A stretch of DNA of 64,000 nt from positions 1 to 64,000 of the forward strand of contig JAEZEI010000003.1 of the NCBI GenBank assembly GCA_023417815.1, given 5' to 3'. The notes under the pieces are model-generated. The model was given only the letters and a program-made list of their open reading frames with translations, was not told the DNA's origin and did not search any database. This document shows, in pieces, positions 8,322-17,500 of the stretch (position 1 is the stretch's first letter; each line of letters opens with the position of its first letter). The stretch comes from Bacteroidota bacterium. GTDB taxonomy: Bacteria > Bacteroidota > Bacteroidia > Chitinophagales > Chitinophagaceae. The position numbers and the translations under genes were made by a program.

Positions 8322-9164
8322 ATGAATGAACAGCAATGCATCAATTATGAAAGGGTAGCAGAGGCTATCGCTTATATACGTGAGCATTTCAGGGAGCAGC
8401 CCGACCTGGATGAAGTTGCGCAGCAGGTGTTCATGAGCCCTTACCATTTTCAAAGAGTGTTCAGCAAATGGGCAGGCACAAGCCCGAAGAAATTCCTGCG
8501 GTATACAACGCTTGAATATGCGAAAAGCATCCTGCGTCGCAATGGCGCTTCTGTGTTTGATGCGGCTTTCGAGGCAGGTCTTTCCGGTACCGGGCGGCTG
8601 CACGACCTTTTCGTTGGGATCGAAGGCATGACACCCGGCGAATTCCGGCATGGCGGAAAAGGATTAAGCATTAACTACAGCTTCCAGTATTCTCCCTTTG
8701 GGAAGATCCTCATTGCCTCTACCACCAAGGGTGTTTGCCATCTCTCTTTTTTGGAGAATGATGATGAGGCTTTACATGAACTGAGATCCGGTTTCCCGAA
8801 TGCAGTTTTTACAAATACCAATGATGCATTGCAGGCAGCAGCGCTTTCATTCTTTAACGGTAATATGAATATTGAAAAGCTGAGGCTTCACCTTAAGGCA
8901 ACACCCTTCCAGTTGAAGGTATGGGATGCGCTCCTGAAAATTCCGGCCGGTGCGCTGGCAACCTATAAGGACATAGCAGGCAGCATTGATCATCCCGGCG
9001 CATCAAGGGCAGTAGGAACAGCCATTGGCCAGAACCCCGTGGCCTTCATCATTCCCTGTCACCGGGTTATCCGTGGAAGCGGCGCCTTAGGAGGTTATAA
9101 ATGGAACACCGACCGGAAAACGGCCATCATCGGCTGGGAAGGGTTGCAATTGACTGGTATATAA
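8322..9164 (+). CDS. AraC-type regulator fused to methylated-DNA-protein-cysteine methyltransferase
   Basis: A 280-residue protein. Residues about 10-110 form an AraC HTH pair (DLDEVAQQVFMSPYHFQRVF ... SVFDAAFEAGLSGTGRLHDLF). Residues about 120-280 form an Ogt/MGMT domain with the methyl-accepting Cys246 in PCHRVI and the helix GASRAVGTAIGQNP. It removes alkyl groups from O6-alkylguanine by suicidal transfer and probably also regulates transcription. Unlike E. coli Ada it lacks the N-terminal zinc-Cys domain that senses phosphotriesters, so the inducing signal must differ. This shortened Ada architecture is widespread. Confidence 0.93.
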   Translation: MNEQQCINYERVAEAIAYIREHFREQPDLDEVAQQVFMSPYHFQRVFSKWAGTSPKKFLRYTTLEYAKSILRRNGASVFDAAFEAGLSGTGRLHDLFVGIEGMTPGEFRHGGKGLSINYSFQYSPFGKILIASTTKGVCHLSFLENDDEALHELRSGFPNAVFTNTNDALQAAALSFFNGNMNIEKLRLHLKATPFQLKVWDALLKIPAGALATYKDIAGSIDHPGASRAVGTAIGQNPVAFIIPCHRVIRGSGALGGYKWNTDRKTAIIGWEGLQLTGI

Positions 9165-9353
9165 AAGCTGATCCATCCTATTTTTTTAATATATCATTAG
9201 GATTGTGTATCCTACTTTTGGCGCCGCTTCCGGCTAACTCCTGGCTAAACTTATATTCTCACCGCGCGGGATCGTTTCCCATTAACCTTGTAACCACCGG
9301 TTGCTTTCCTTTGAAAGCATCATTAATTACTGTATTCTAAAAAGCAAAACATT

Positions 9354-10169
9354 ATGAATCCGAACCAGGAACTTTGGGAAAAAGGAGATTTTACACGTCT
9401 GGCAGAAACGATGCGAAGGAGCGGTGAAGCTTTTGTGGCAGGACTGGGGATCACCAGCAACATGGATGTACTTGACCTGGGTTGCGGCGATGGCACCACT
9501 GCCATTCCCGCGGCAAAGCATGCTGCATCTGTACAGGGGGTTGACATAGCCCGTAATCTTGTGGAAGCCGGCAACAGGCGCGTTAAAGAAATGGGCATCA
9601 CTAATTGTGCCTTTCAGCACGGAGATGCCACCGATCTCCAGGGAATTCCGGACAACAGGTACGACCTGGTGATTAGCGTATTCGGCGCCATGTTCGCGCC
9701 ACGGCCCTTTGATGTGGCCAGGGAAATGGTACGCGTAACCCGCCCCGGCGGAAGGATAGTGATGGGCAACTGGATCCCTGGCGATCCAACCCTCGTAGCA
9801 CAGATCCTTAAGATCAGTTCTGCCTACACTCCGCCACCACCAGAAGGATTTGTCAGTCCCATGCTGTGGGGTGTGGAAGAGCAGGTGCAGGAAAGATTCA
9901 TGGCCTGTGGTATTAAGAAAGAAGATATCACCTGCACAAGAGAATCCTTCACTTTTGATTCACCACAAAGCACGGCTGATTTCGTTAGGGACTTCAGGGA
10001 GTATTATGGTCCTACCATGAATGCCTTCGCGGCAGCGGAGAAAAATGGTAAGGCGGGGGAACTTCAGAAAGAACTGGAGGAGCTTTTCGAAAAGCATAAT
10101 ACCAGCAGCGACCGCAGCAAAACATCTATCACCGCTACCTTTCTGAAGGTTGAGGTGAAGGTGGTATAA
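9354..10169 (+). CDS. Class I SAM-dependent methyltransferase
   Basis: A 271-residue methyltransferase. Motif I is VLDLGCGDGTTAIPAA, the acidic ribose-binding residue sits in VQGVDIA, and motif II/III is visible as YDLVISVFGAMFAPRPFDVAREMVRVTRPGGRIVMGNW. The core is of the UbiE/Methyltransf_11 type. The C-terminal half (WGVEEQVQERF... FTFDSPQSTADFVRDFREYYGPT) resembles the substrate cap of small-molecule methyltransferases. The substrate is unknown. It is monocistronic, with a strong terminator 7 bp after the stop. Confidence 0.9.
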   Translation: MNPNQELWEKGDFTRLAETMRRSGEAFVAGLGITSNMDVLDLGCGDGTTAIPAAKHAASVQGVDIARNLVEAGNRRVKEMGITNCAFQHGDATDLQGIPDNRYDLVISVFGAMFAPRPFDVAREMVRVTRPGGRIVMGNWIPGDPTLVAQILKISSAYTPPPPEGFVSPMLWGVEEQVQERFMACGIKKEDITCTRESFTFDSPQSTADFVRDFREYYGPTMNAFAAAEKNGKAGELQKELEELFEKHNTSSDRSKTSITATFLKVEVKVV

Positions 10170-10176
10170 TGAACAG

Positions 10177-10207
10177 GTGAACTTCCCTTTGGGGAGGTTC
10201 ACTTTTT
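10177..10207. terminator. Bidirectional terminator between convergent genes
   Basis: An 11-bp stem (GTGAACTTCCC with GGGAGGTTCAC, one G-U pair) is followed by six T. It overlaps the last codons of the minus-strand hydrolase gene ending at 10199, so it serves mainly the plus-strand methyltransferase. Confidence 0.8.
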
Positions 10208-11107
10208 TAATAGCCAGTCCAGCACTTTTTCCGAGAACCATTGCGGTTCTTCCTGGAAGGGCGCATGCCCGCCGATATAGTGAACGATCTTCCTGTTGGG
10301 AAACCGGAAGGCGCGGTAATGTTCTGTGCCGATGGCATAGTCCTGGTCGCCCGTCATAATGAATACCGGTAGTTTTATGGAAGGGGTTTCTATTGTAAGG
10401 TCTTTTGTATAATCAGGAATGCTCCACACCTTTCCCGCAAAATCGCGGTTGAATTTCCCGATTAGCATGGTCACAGAATCATTGAAGTGTTTTTCATAGG
10501 CATTGCGGTACATCAGCCTGTACCATATATCTTTTTCTGTAAGCATCTGGTGCACCTTCCACACCCTTTGCTCCACGGGAACGGAGGTATTGGTAAGCGA
10601 GGTATCGTTCTGAAGTCCCAGTTCCTTAATGCCGAAATCGAGATGTCCCTGCATGGAAGCCCGGATATTCATTGTAGCGTTGATGTAAAGCAGGGAACTG
10701 ATGCGGGAGGGGTAGCGCAATGCATAGTCGGTGAGGATGAACCCCGCGAAGGAATGTCCCATTACATGCCATTTGCTGATGCCGAGGTATTCCCTGATCT
10801 CGTCGAGATCATTTGAAAAACGTGCCGCGCTGTAATCGTTGTTCAGGGCGCTGTCGGAGCGTCCCGATCCACGCTGGTCGTAATAGATCATTTGCACTTT
10901 TTTCTCCAAAAGTTTTCCTGCGGTCATCCCTTCCAGGTAGTAGCTTGTGGAGCCAGGTCCGCCATGCACGAATACGCAGGGAGTTCCCTTGCCGGCAACC
11001 CTTACATACAGTCGTACATTGTCAGAGGTGGTGAAAAAGAAGGTGCTGTCCGTGGCAGATGCGTTGAAGGCGAGGCTTATAAAAAGCGCAAGGAGGATGG
11101 TTCTCAT
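10199..11107 (-). CDS. Secreted alpha/beta hydrolase (proline iminopeptidase-like)
   Basis: A 302-residue hydrolase with a signal peptide (MRTILLALFISLAFNASA). HGGPGSTSYYLEGM is the oxyanion-hole segment of prolyl iminopeptidase relatives, YDQRGSGRSD follows, the nucleophile elbow is GHSFAG, the acid lies in MTGDQDYA and the His in YIGGHAPFQEEPQWF. It is of the same group as the lipoprotein hydrolase at 7195-8214 but differs in length and export signal. Substrate unknown. It is a single gene convergent with the methyltransferase. Confidence 0.9.
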   Translation of the reverse strand: MRTILLALFISLAFNASATDSTFFFTTSDNVRLYVRVAGKGTPCVFVHGGPGSTSYYLEGMTAGKLLEKKVQMIYYDQRGSGRSDSALNNDYSAARFSNDLDEIREYLGISKWHVMGHSFAGFILTDYALRYPSRISSLLYINATMNIRASMQGHLDFGIKELGLQNDTSLTNTSVPVEQRVWKVHQMLTEKDIWYRLMYRNAYEKHFNDSVTMLIGKFNRDFAGKVWSIPDYTKDLTIETPSIKLPVFIMTGDQDYAIGTEHYRAFRFPNRKIVHYIGGHAPFQEEPQWFSEKVLDWLLKK

Positions 11108-11215
11108 GATCAGTATTGGTAAGAATTGCAGGCGGAAAGTTAGCGATTCCCGGAGCGTATTTAAAAAATTGCCTTAACTTATTGCTGATTCCATTGGATC
11201 TATTTAAATTTTATT

Positions 11216-11380
11216 ATGACCTATCCGTTTATTGCAGTTGGACTTACCGCCTTATTCGTGGTTTACATTGTTTATTTACTTTTTTTCAAAAAGGATAAGA
11301 AGCAGCTAAAGGATGCGTTGCTCCCGGGTTTGATATTTATTTCAGTCTGGATAGTTCTGTACATATTCCTGATAAAATAA
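11216..11380 (+). CDS. Small two-span membrane protein
   Basis: An ATG at 11216 opens a 54-residue frame ending at TAA 11378-11380. It encodes a hydrophobic segment (FIAVGLTALFVVYIVYLLFF), a basic hinge (KKDKKQLKD) and a second hydrophobic segment (GLIFISVWIVLYIFLI). The charge layout (K-rich hinge inside) suits a hairpin in the inner membrane. It ends 6 bp before the DUF2200 start, so the two may be co-transcribed. I do not recognise the family. Confidence 0.55.
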   Translation: MTYPFIAVGLTALFVVYIVYLLFFKKDKKQLKDALLPGLIFISVWIVLYIFLIK

Positions 11381-11386
11381 TGGAAA

Positions 11387-11743
11387 ATGAATAATGCGAA
11401 TTATGCACGGGTATTCAGGATGCCGTTAGCCAGTGTTTATCCTCATTACATAGTGAAAGCAGAAAAGAAAGGGAGGACGAAGGAGGAGGTGGATGAGGTG
11501 TTGCGGTGGCTCACCGGTTACAGCCAGCAGCAATTACAGAAAGTGATCGATGATAAGACCGACCTGGAGACATTCTTTGCAAAGGCGCGGCTCCATCCCA
11601 ATGCCACAAAGATAACCGGGGTGATCTGTGGTTACCGGGTCGAGGAGATAGAAGACGAGCTGATGCGGAAGATCAGGTATATGGACAAGCTGATCGACGA
11701 GCTGGCAAAGGGCAGGCCCATGGAAAAGATATTGCGGCAATGA
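11387..11743 (+). CDS. DUF2200 family protein
   Basis: A 118-residue cytoplasmic protein. The whole length matches the DUF2200 pattern I know: ARVFRMPLASVYPHYIVKAEKKGRTKEEVDEVL near the start, ITGVICGYRVEEIEDELM in the middle and KIRYMDKLIDELAKGRPMEKIL at the end. The family is small, highly conserved across bacteria and of unknown function. The gene sits convergently against the NTF2-like gene with no intergenic space (11743/11744). Confidence 0.93.
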   Translation: MNNANYARVFRMPLASVYPHYIVKAEKKGRTKEEVDEVLRWLTGYSQQQLQKVIDDKTDLETFFAKARLHPNATKITGVICGYRVEEIEDELMRKIRYMDKLIDELAKGRPMEKILRQ

Positions 11744-12172
11744 TCATCCTGCATGGTCGGTATAGAGATACCATTTGCCGTTGATCTTCTTCATAAGCCC
11801 CGAGAATCGGCCGTCTATTTTTTTGCCCTCGGGTGTTGTGACATGAAAATAGCCTGACACGTAATAATATTTCTTCGAAAGCTTTTCAATGCTGTCGGCC
11901 TCGAGGCTTAGTTTGCCCATTTTATCTTTTGGCCAGTATTTCTTGTAGAAAGCGAGGATGGCATCCTTTCCGTAAGCCGCTCCCTTGCCCAGGATCATCC
12001 TGGTAGAATCTTCCGGAGCATAAAGGTTCACGTAGCCTTCGATGTCGCCATTATTCCAGGTTCTTTCCTCTTCGCGCATCACTTCCAGGATGGCCTTTAC
12101 ATCTTTGCTCTGCGCCATGCAGCAAACACTCATTACCAGGGAAACGATCAGCAGGAGTCCTGTTCTTTTCAT
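11744..12172 (-). CDS. Secreted NTF2-like (DUF4440/SnoaL-type) protein
   Basis: A 142-residue protein with a signal peptide (MKRTGLLLIVSLVMSVCCMAQ), then an NTF2-like cone fold: AILEVMREEERTWNNGDIEGYVNLYAPEDS, KDAILAFYKKYWP, and the strands YVSGYFHVTTPEG and RFSGLMKKINGKWYLYTDHAG. This is the DUF4440 pattern. Members are often described as ketosteroid-isomerase-like, but no catalytic activity can be assigned. It is a single gene ending next to DUF2200. Confidence 0.85.
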   Translation of the reverse strand: MKRTGLLLIVSLVMSVCCMAQSKDVKAILEVMREEERTWNNGDIEGYVNLYAPEDSTRMILGKGAAYGKDAILAFYKKYWPKDKMGKLSLEADSIEKLSKKYYYVSGYFHVTTPEGKKIDGRFSGLMKKINGKWYLYTDHAG

Positions 12173-12328
12173 CGTATTTAGTTTGAATAAAGATATTGAC
12201 TGGCGCGGTTAACCATCCTCCGTTTATCCCGACGCATTGGTGTCCGAATTGTACAAGGCAACGGGTGGGGAGATGCCTTTTTTAAGCGGTGCATTAGCCC
12301 GGTTTCCTGAATTGAATTATATTGTACT

Positions 12329-12550
12329 ATGTCTTGCCAAACAGTATTAAAACAGGTATTTGAAAGCAACATGGTCGTTGACGGATCGGGTAGATCATAT
12401 GTACTTGATTCCAATATAGATCCCGCGGAGGGTGATTTCCTTGCAGGCCTGATCACCAGGTATAATTGCAGGAAGACAATTGAGGTAGGATGTGCCTATG
12501 GCATATCATCGCTTTACATTGCTTCTGCACTGGAGAAGAACAACGGTCAT
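12329..12550 (+). pseudogene. 5' fragment of a class I SAM methyltransferase, cut by the Rhs junction
   Basis: The frame starts at ATG 12329 and reads a recognisable methyltransferase N-terminus: VFESNMVVDGSGRSYVLDSN, EGDFLAGLI, then SAM motif I (KTIEVGCAYGISSLYIASAL) and EKNNG. Full-length relatives are roughly 200 residues, continuing after the NNG-H position with an acidic motif of the IIDP type. Here, about 74 codons in, homology stops and the Rhs 3' segment begins in another frame; the old frame runs out at 12586. The gene has lost most of its catalytic domain and cannot work. Confidence 0.75.
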
Positions 12551-13955
12551 GAAGGGAGAGGTGACCGGCATCACCGGCAACCTTAATGGAAGCATACCTT
12601 TTAGTAATGCCACCTCACCTGATGCCGCCAATCCTGATGGTGATGAACCAAAAGCTTACCTGTCGATACTGTTCTTTGATGAACGATTTAATTATGTAGA
12701 TGGAGGACAATTAAGGGTTGAACAGGCAGGTAGCAATGCACCGCCACTGGAACTTATTAACCTTAAAGCACCGAAGAATGGTTATGCTTATGTATATGTA
12801 AGCAACGAAAGTGAGGAACATGTTTATTTTGATAACATACAGGTAGCCCACAAAAGAGGCAGGATCATAGAAGAGAATCATTATTACTCATACGGCCTGA
12901 AGATAGCAGCTATCAGTTCCAAAAAACTGGGAAATGTAAATGAAGGACATTTAAAGAACGGGTATTTATATAATGATAAGGAGTTAATTGATGAAGCAGA
13001 CCTGGAATGGTATGATTACGGGTTTAGAAATTATGATCCGCAAATAGGCAGGTTTCCTTCACTAGATCCCTTAACCTGGGATTATCCGGAACTCACAAAT
13101 TATCAGTACGCAAGTAATGACCCTATTGCAAATATAGACTTGGACGGATTAGAAGGATCAGATGTGTTACAAAATTTGACAATATATGCAAATAAAGCAA
13201 GACAAGCAGCTAATGCAGGACAAGTTTTTCGGTCGGTAACAAAGATTACTCAGCTAGTAGTGGATATGGTTCAATATACAACTCAGAATCCAGATTTTAC
13301 TACTAGTACATTTTCAATGCCAAGCCAAGGCACAAATTCACCAATGACAATTGAGGAAGGAGGGCAGACATATCACATAGATGGGTTTTATCAAGACATT
13401 ACCTATCACCACGAAATGGTAAATCCAACTGTTGATGCAGATATTGGTAAAGCCTATGCTCAGCAAAATGCAATGGCTGAATTAGCTGAAAAAGGTAGGT
13501 ACAAATTGATAAAATTTGGCGCAGGGGTTTCAATATATCAAAATGGGTATGGGCAAATTTATAAGACTTCCTTGCAACAAGGTTTAGGAAACCAAGATGG
13601 GGGCTCAATGATTTTTGATGGGTTAACTTTGGGAGGTGCAGGTGCGATTAGGCAGGTGGCCACTAATGGAATAAATAAAGTTGCCAGATCTAAATCAGTC
13701 TTAGGTCATATTTTTCGAAGTGCAGATGGTCATGTTAATCCATCGACTATTACTTCTCAAGAAAGATATATTAAATTATTTGAGAAGATTGGTAATAATT
13801 CTAAGAATGTTAATCCTAATGTATTAACTAATTTTCAACGTAATGCTGGTGGGTTTCAAGGGTATTCAAAAACCTTCAGGAATGGTAAGCAGGTTTGGGT
13901 TCAATCTATTAATAACAAAATAATTAATGCGGGTGTTAATTTTACGCCTAGATAA
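12549..13955 (+). CDS. Orphan Rhs 3' end with its own C-terminal toxin-like tip
   Basis: A 468-residue reading from ATG 12549 (an earlier ATG at 12492 only adds out-of-frame methyltransferase sequence). Its first 137 residues align without gaps to residues 1180-1316 of the full Rhs protein, starting at KGEVT. The hallmark end of the Rhs core follows (FRNYDPQIGRF..LDP, ..NDPIANIDLDG), then a unique tip of about 267 residues. The tip's last 80 residues contain GHIFRSADGHVNP and GKQVWVQSINNKIINAGVN, which looks like a small globular, perhaps RNase-like, toxin domain; that is a guess from pattern. There is no signal peptide and no Rhs N-terminus, so the gene is a silent cassette or a remnant. Its tip is clearly AT-rich. 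Confidence 0.75.
   Translation: MKGEVTGITGNLNGSIPFSNATSPDAANPDGDEPKAYLSILFFDERFNYVDGGQLRVEQAGSNAPPLELINLKAPKNGYAYVYVSNESEEHVYFDNIQVAHKRGRIIEENHYYSYGLKIAAISSKKLGNVNEGHLKNGYLYNDKELIDEADLEWYDYGFRNYDPQIGRFPSLDPLTWDYPELTNYQYASNDPIANIDLDGLEGSDVLQNLTIYANKARQAANAGQVFRSVTKITQLVVDMVQYTTQNPDFTTSTFSMPSQGTNSPMTIEEGGQTYHIDGFYQDITYHHEMVNPTVDADIGKAYAQQNAMAELAEKGRYKLIKFGAGVSIYQNGYGQIYKTSLQQGLGNQDGGSMIFDGLTLGGAGAIRQVATNGINKVARSKSVLGHIFRSADGHVNPSTITSQERYIKLFEKIGNNSKNVNPNVLTNFQRNAGGFQGYSKTFRNGKQVWVQSINNKIINAGVNFTPR
12648..12959 (+). repeat. Direct repeat copy 1 (Rhs core 3' segment)
   Basis: This segment of about 312 bp is colinear with 18189-18500 (constant offset 5541) with about 15 differences, nearly all synonymous, or roughly 95% identity by eye. 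Weaker similarity continues upstream to 12550. Confidence 0.93.
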
Positions 13956-13964
13956 TCTTATTAA

Positions 13965-14456
13965 ATGATGGGACTAGCTCTACAAAAAGAAATTGAAAAA
14001 GATTATGTAAAGGCAGTTGAGCTTTATGAGAAGGATATTGAAGGCAAAGCTTCCGTGGAAAGCTATAGCAATTTAGCCTTTTTATACTGGTGTTTTGCTT
14101 TTGAATTATTTGAATTTAATATACCCAATAACATATCAGAAGTATGGAGCAAATTAGGGGGGGAAAGATATTCAGAAATACTGAGGCTTGGATTGGATAA
14201 GTATCCTAATAGTAGAGAATTAATTTTTTGGAAGAGGTATTTTGCCCATATCATTTTTGGTGAAAATTTTACTGAAGAAGATTGCAGACAAATAATTCAA
14301 ACTTACAAGGATGATGAGAGTATTGTGCCCTATTTTTTTTTATACTTATTTGATAAAAAAAAATATGTAAACGAGAAAAATGCTTTACTCATTCAATGTA
14401 ATAAAACTCCGGTTGCAAAATTTTTATATATAAAATCAGTTTTGAATAATAGCTGA
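13965..14456 (+). CDS. Putative immunity protein of the orphan Rhs tip (helical repeat type)
   Basis: A 163-residue cytoplasmic protein starting 9 bp after the orphan Rhs stop. It appears wholly helical and TPR-like (KAVELYEKDIEGKASVESYSNLAFLYWCFAFELF, RYSEILRLGLDKYPNSRELIFW). It has no signal peptide. The position directly behind a toxin tip, the small size and the AT-rich composition shared with the tip are the usual marks of an Rhs immunity gene. It would have to protect against residual or sibling toxin of this type. I do not recognise a named Imm family. Confidence 0.65.
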   Translation: MMGLALQKEIEKDYVKAVELYEKDIEGKASVESYSNLAFLYWCFAFELFEFNIPNNISEVWSKLGGERYSEILRLGLDKYPNSRELIFWKRYFAHIIFGENFTEEDCRQIIQTYKDDESIVPYFFLYLFDKKKYVNEKNALLIQCNKTPVAKFLYIKSVLNNS

Positions 14457-14552
14457 CTAAATTTTCAACGTTGGTCGGATAATTTAACCTTAACGATTTA
14501 GATGCATTTTTGATCATTAGCACATCTTCAGTTAATTAATAAAACTCATGAA

Positions 14553-17500
14553 ATGCGTCAAGAATTCTTAAGAGGTATATTTATTTATTTACTTATTCTT
14601 TTATTCTGCTTGCCTGTTCATGCCCAATCGACGTTATATAACATCAAGTCGGGGAATGGTGTTTATGAGTATTCGCATTTACAAACGCCGGGTGACCTGG
14701 TGGCGTTGAACACGGTAGGAAGTATTTTTCAGTGGGAGGAGAGTGATTCGCCTGTGTCTGGGTTTACGTCAATAACGGGTGCTACGCAGTCATCGTTAAG
14801 TTTTAGCGGACCGCTGGACCAGACGACATGGTTCAGGAGAAAGGTTACGGTGGGAAGTGATTTTTATTACAGCAATGTGGTAAAGCTGGAGGTGGTATCG
14901 GTGAACTGGGAGAATTATAATTATGTAAGGGAGCATGTGGTGCGGGTGTCGGGCGTATCGGACTGGAAGGTGATCGATCAGATGGCGGTGGGGGACAAAT
15001 TGCAGACGACGAAGTATATGGACGGAATGGGCCGTCACGCAGAGACGGTGAGCAGGGAGATGGCAACACCCGACAATCCAAATAATTTATGGGGAGATGT
15101 GGTATCGTTTTCCAAGTATGACCAGTTCGGCCGTCAGCCAAAGACGTATTTACCATATACTACGACAACAAACTCGGGTAAGTTTAAAACGACTGCACCG
15201 GCAGAGCAGGCACCATACTATGGGGTGTTGTATAATGAGAATGCGGCCTATAACCAGGTTAGTTTTGAGAGCAGTCCCTTGGGCAGGCCTGTGAATCAAA
15301 AGAAGCCGGGGACGTCGTGGTCAGCGGGCAGTGGAAGTTCAGCTTATTATGAGTTGAATGAAACGTCGGATGCTGTAAGGATTTTTACAATTGGATATAC
15401 GAGCGGAGCATACCCTGAAAGTAATGGCGTGTATGCCGCTAATAGTTTAATAAAGAACCGCAGCACCGATGAAAACGGGAAGCAGGTCATAGAGTTCATG
15501 AACAAGGGGGGCCAGGTTATTCTTGTTAAGACCCAACTGGATGATAGTCCTGCTGGCGCTTATGATGGCTGGATATGCGTGTATAATGTATATGATGATT
15601 TTGGGTTGTTGCGCTACCAGGTGCAGCCTGAGGCTGTTAAATGGCTAAGCAATAATAACTGGTCTTTTGCAGCAACGGGCGGCACAACTGTTTTAGATGA
15701 ACTGTGCTTCCGTTATGATTATGATGAGAAGGGGAGGAATATATTAAAGAAGGCTCCGGGTGCAGAGGCGCTATTGATGGTGTATGATGTACGTGACAGG
15801 GTGGTATTTATGCAGGATGGCAACCAGCGTGCAAAATCACCTGCGCAGTGGACGGCGAACCTTTATGATGAACTGGACAGGGTAGTACTGACTACCTTAT
15901 ATAATACGGGTAAGACGGTCTCCCAGCTTCAGAGTGATATTGATAATGCGGTAACGTACTCCACTTCTACGATCAATAATCCAAGCGGCCTCCAGGTAAA
16001 TATCATCACCGATCAGCGCGATTTAAATATTACAAATTACAAAGCGCAGAACAGCATTGAATTTATAGATGGTTTTGAGAGCGGAGTGAATGACGAGTTT
16101 GTAGCAGAGATAGATCCTGCTGCTGTTACCCAGCCTGTAACGATAACGGCTGCTGTATATGGCAACCCGATATCTGATGCCGATCTGAATAATGCATCCG
16201 TAACTACGGTATTAAAATACCAGTTCTATGATAATTATGATTACCAGACGGCGAAGATCTTTAATACCAATTTTGAGAATGGCCAGGCTTATACTACGGG
16301 AGAGGCGATAGCGCCATCGAGCCGTACCCTGAGCATGACCACAGGGAGCATGACAAGGGTACTGAACACCAATACTTTTTTAACCACCACGGTATATTAT
16401 GATGAGAAAGGCAGGCTGATACAGTCCACGGAAGAAAACATACTGGATGGTAAGGATGTAACGACTTACCAGTATGCTTTTGATAACCGGCTGTTAAGCG
16501 TGAATACGCTGCACACTACTGCCACTACGGGTTATGAGAACTTTAGCACGATCACTAAGAACCAGTTCGACAAGATCGGGCGGATAAGTGGTATTGAGAA
16601 AAAATATGGCAGCAATGCTTTTAAGACCATTGCCCTGTACCGGTATGATGATGTAGGTCGCTTAAAGGTAAAGCGGCTTGCTCCCCATTATACGGCTGGT
16701 TACTCTGAGATGGAGATACTGGAGTATAGCTATAACATCCACAACTTTATAACAGGTATCAATAAGGATTATGCCCTGAAGAAACCGGGGATGTATAATA
16801 AGTGGGGTAACTTCTTTGGAATGTACCTGGGATATGATAACCGTGATAATGTATTTAATGCGGCAAATCTAAATGGTCAGGTAACAGGCATTGTTTGGAA
16901 TACGCAAGGTGATGATGCACAACGAAAATTTGATTTTGAGTATGATAATGCAGGCAGGTTAACGAATGCGTTTTTTAAGGAGAAGCAAACCCCAGCAGAC
17001 AGCTGGAGCAGTACAACGATGGACTTTACGGTTACGGGCTACAATGGAAAGATCGAATATGATTTGAATGGTAACCTTAAGGCCATGCTTCAAAAAGGGG
17101 TGTTACCTGGTAATGGCACACCAGTCACGGTGGATGATCTTCGTTATGTTTATGGGGCAACAAGTAATAAGCTTTTAAAAGTAACTGACCAGGGTAATTT
17201 AAATACCCTGAACGGTAAGCTTGGAGACTTTAAGGATGGCTCCAATGGAACCGGTGATGATTATGTATATGATGATAATGGGAACCTGGTTATAGACCTG
17301 AATAAGGATGCAAAGGACCTGACTACGAGTGACGTGAACGGCATCCGTTATAATTACCTGGATAAGCCGGAAGAGATCCGCATTGCCGGAAAAGGTACGA
17401 TCAAAAATATTTATGATGCAGATGGCAACAAGCTGCAAAAGCTGTTTACGCCCGAAGGAAGCAGCACTACGGTTACCACCTCGTACGTTCATGAATTTAT

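Noticed and set aside
12492..12548. A real methyltransferase-Rhs fusion protein starting at 12492
   Set aside because: That frame is out of phase with the methyltransferase, so the first 19 residues are meaningless; the Rhs part starts at 12549.
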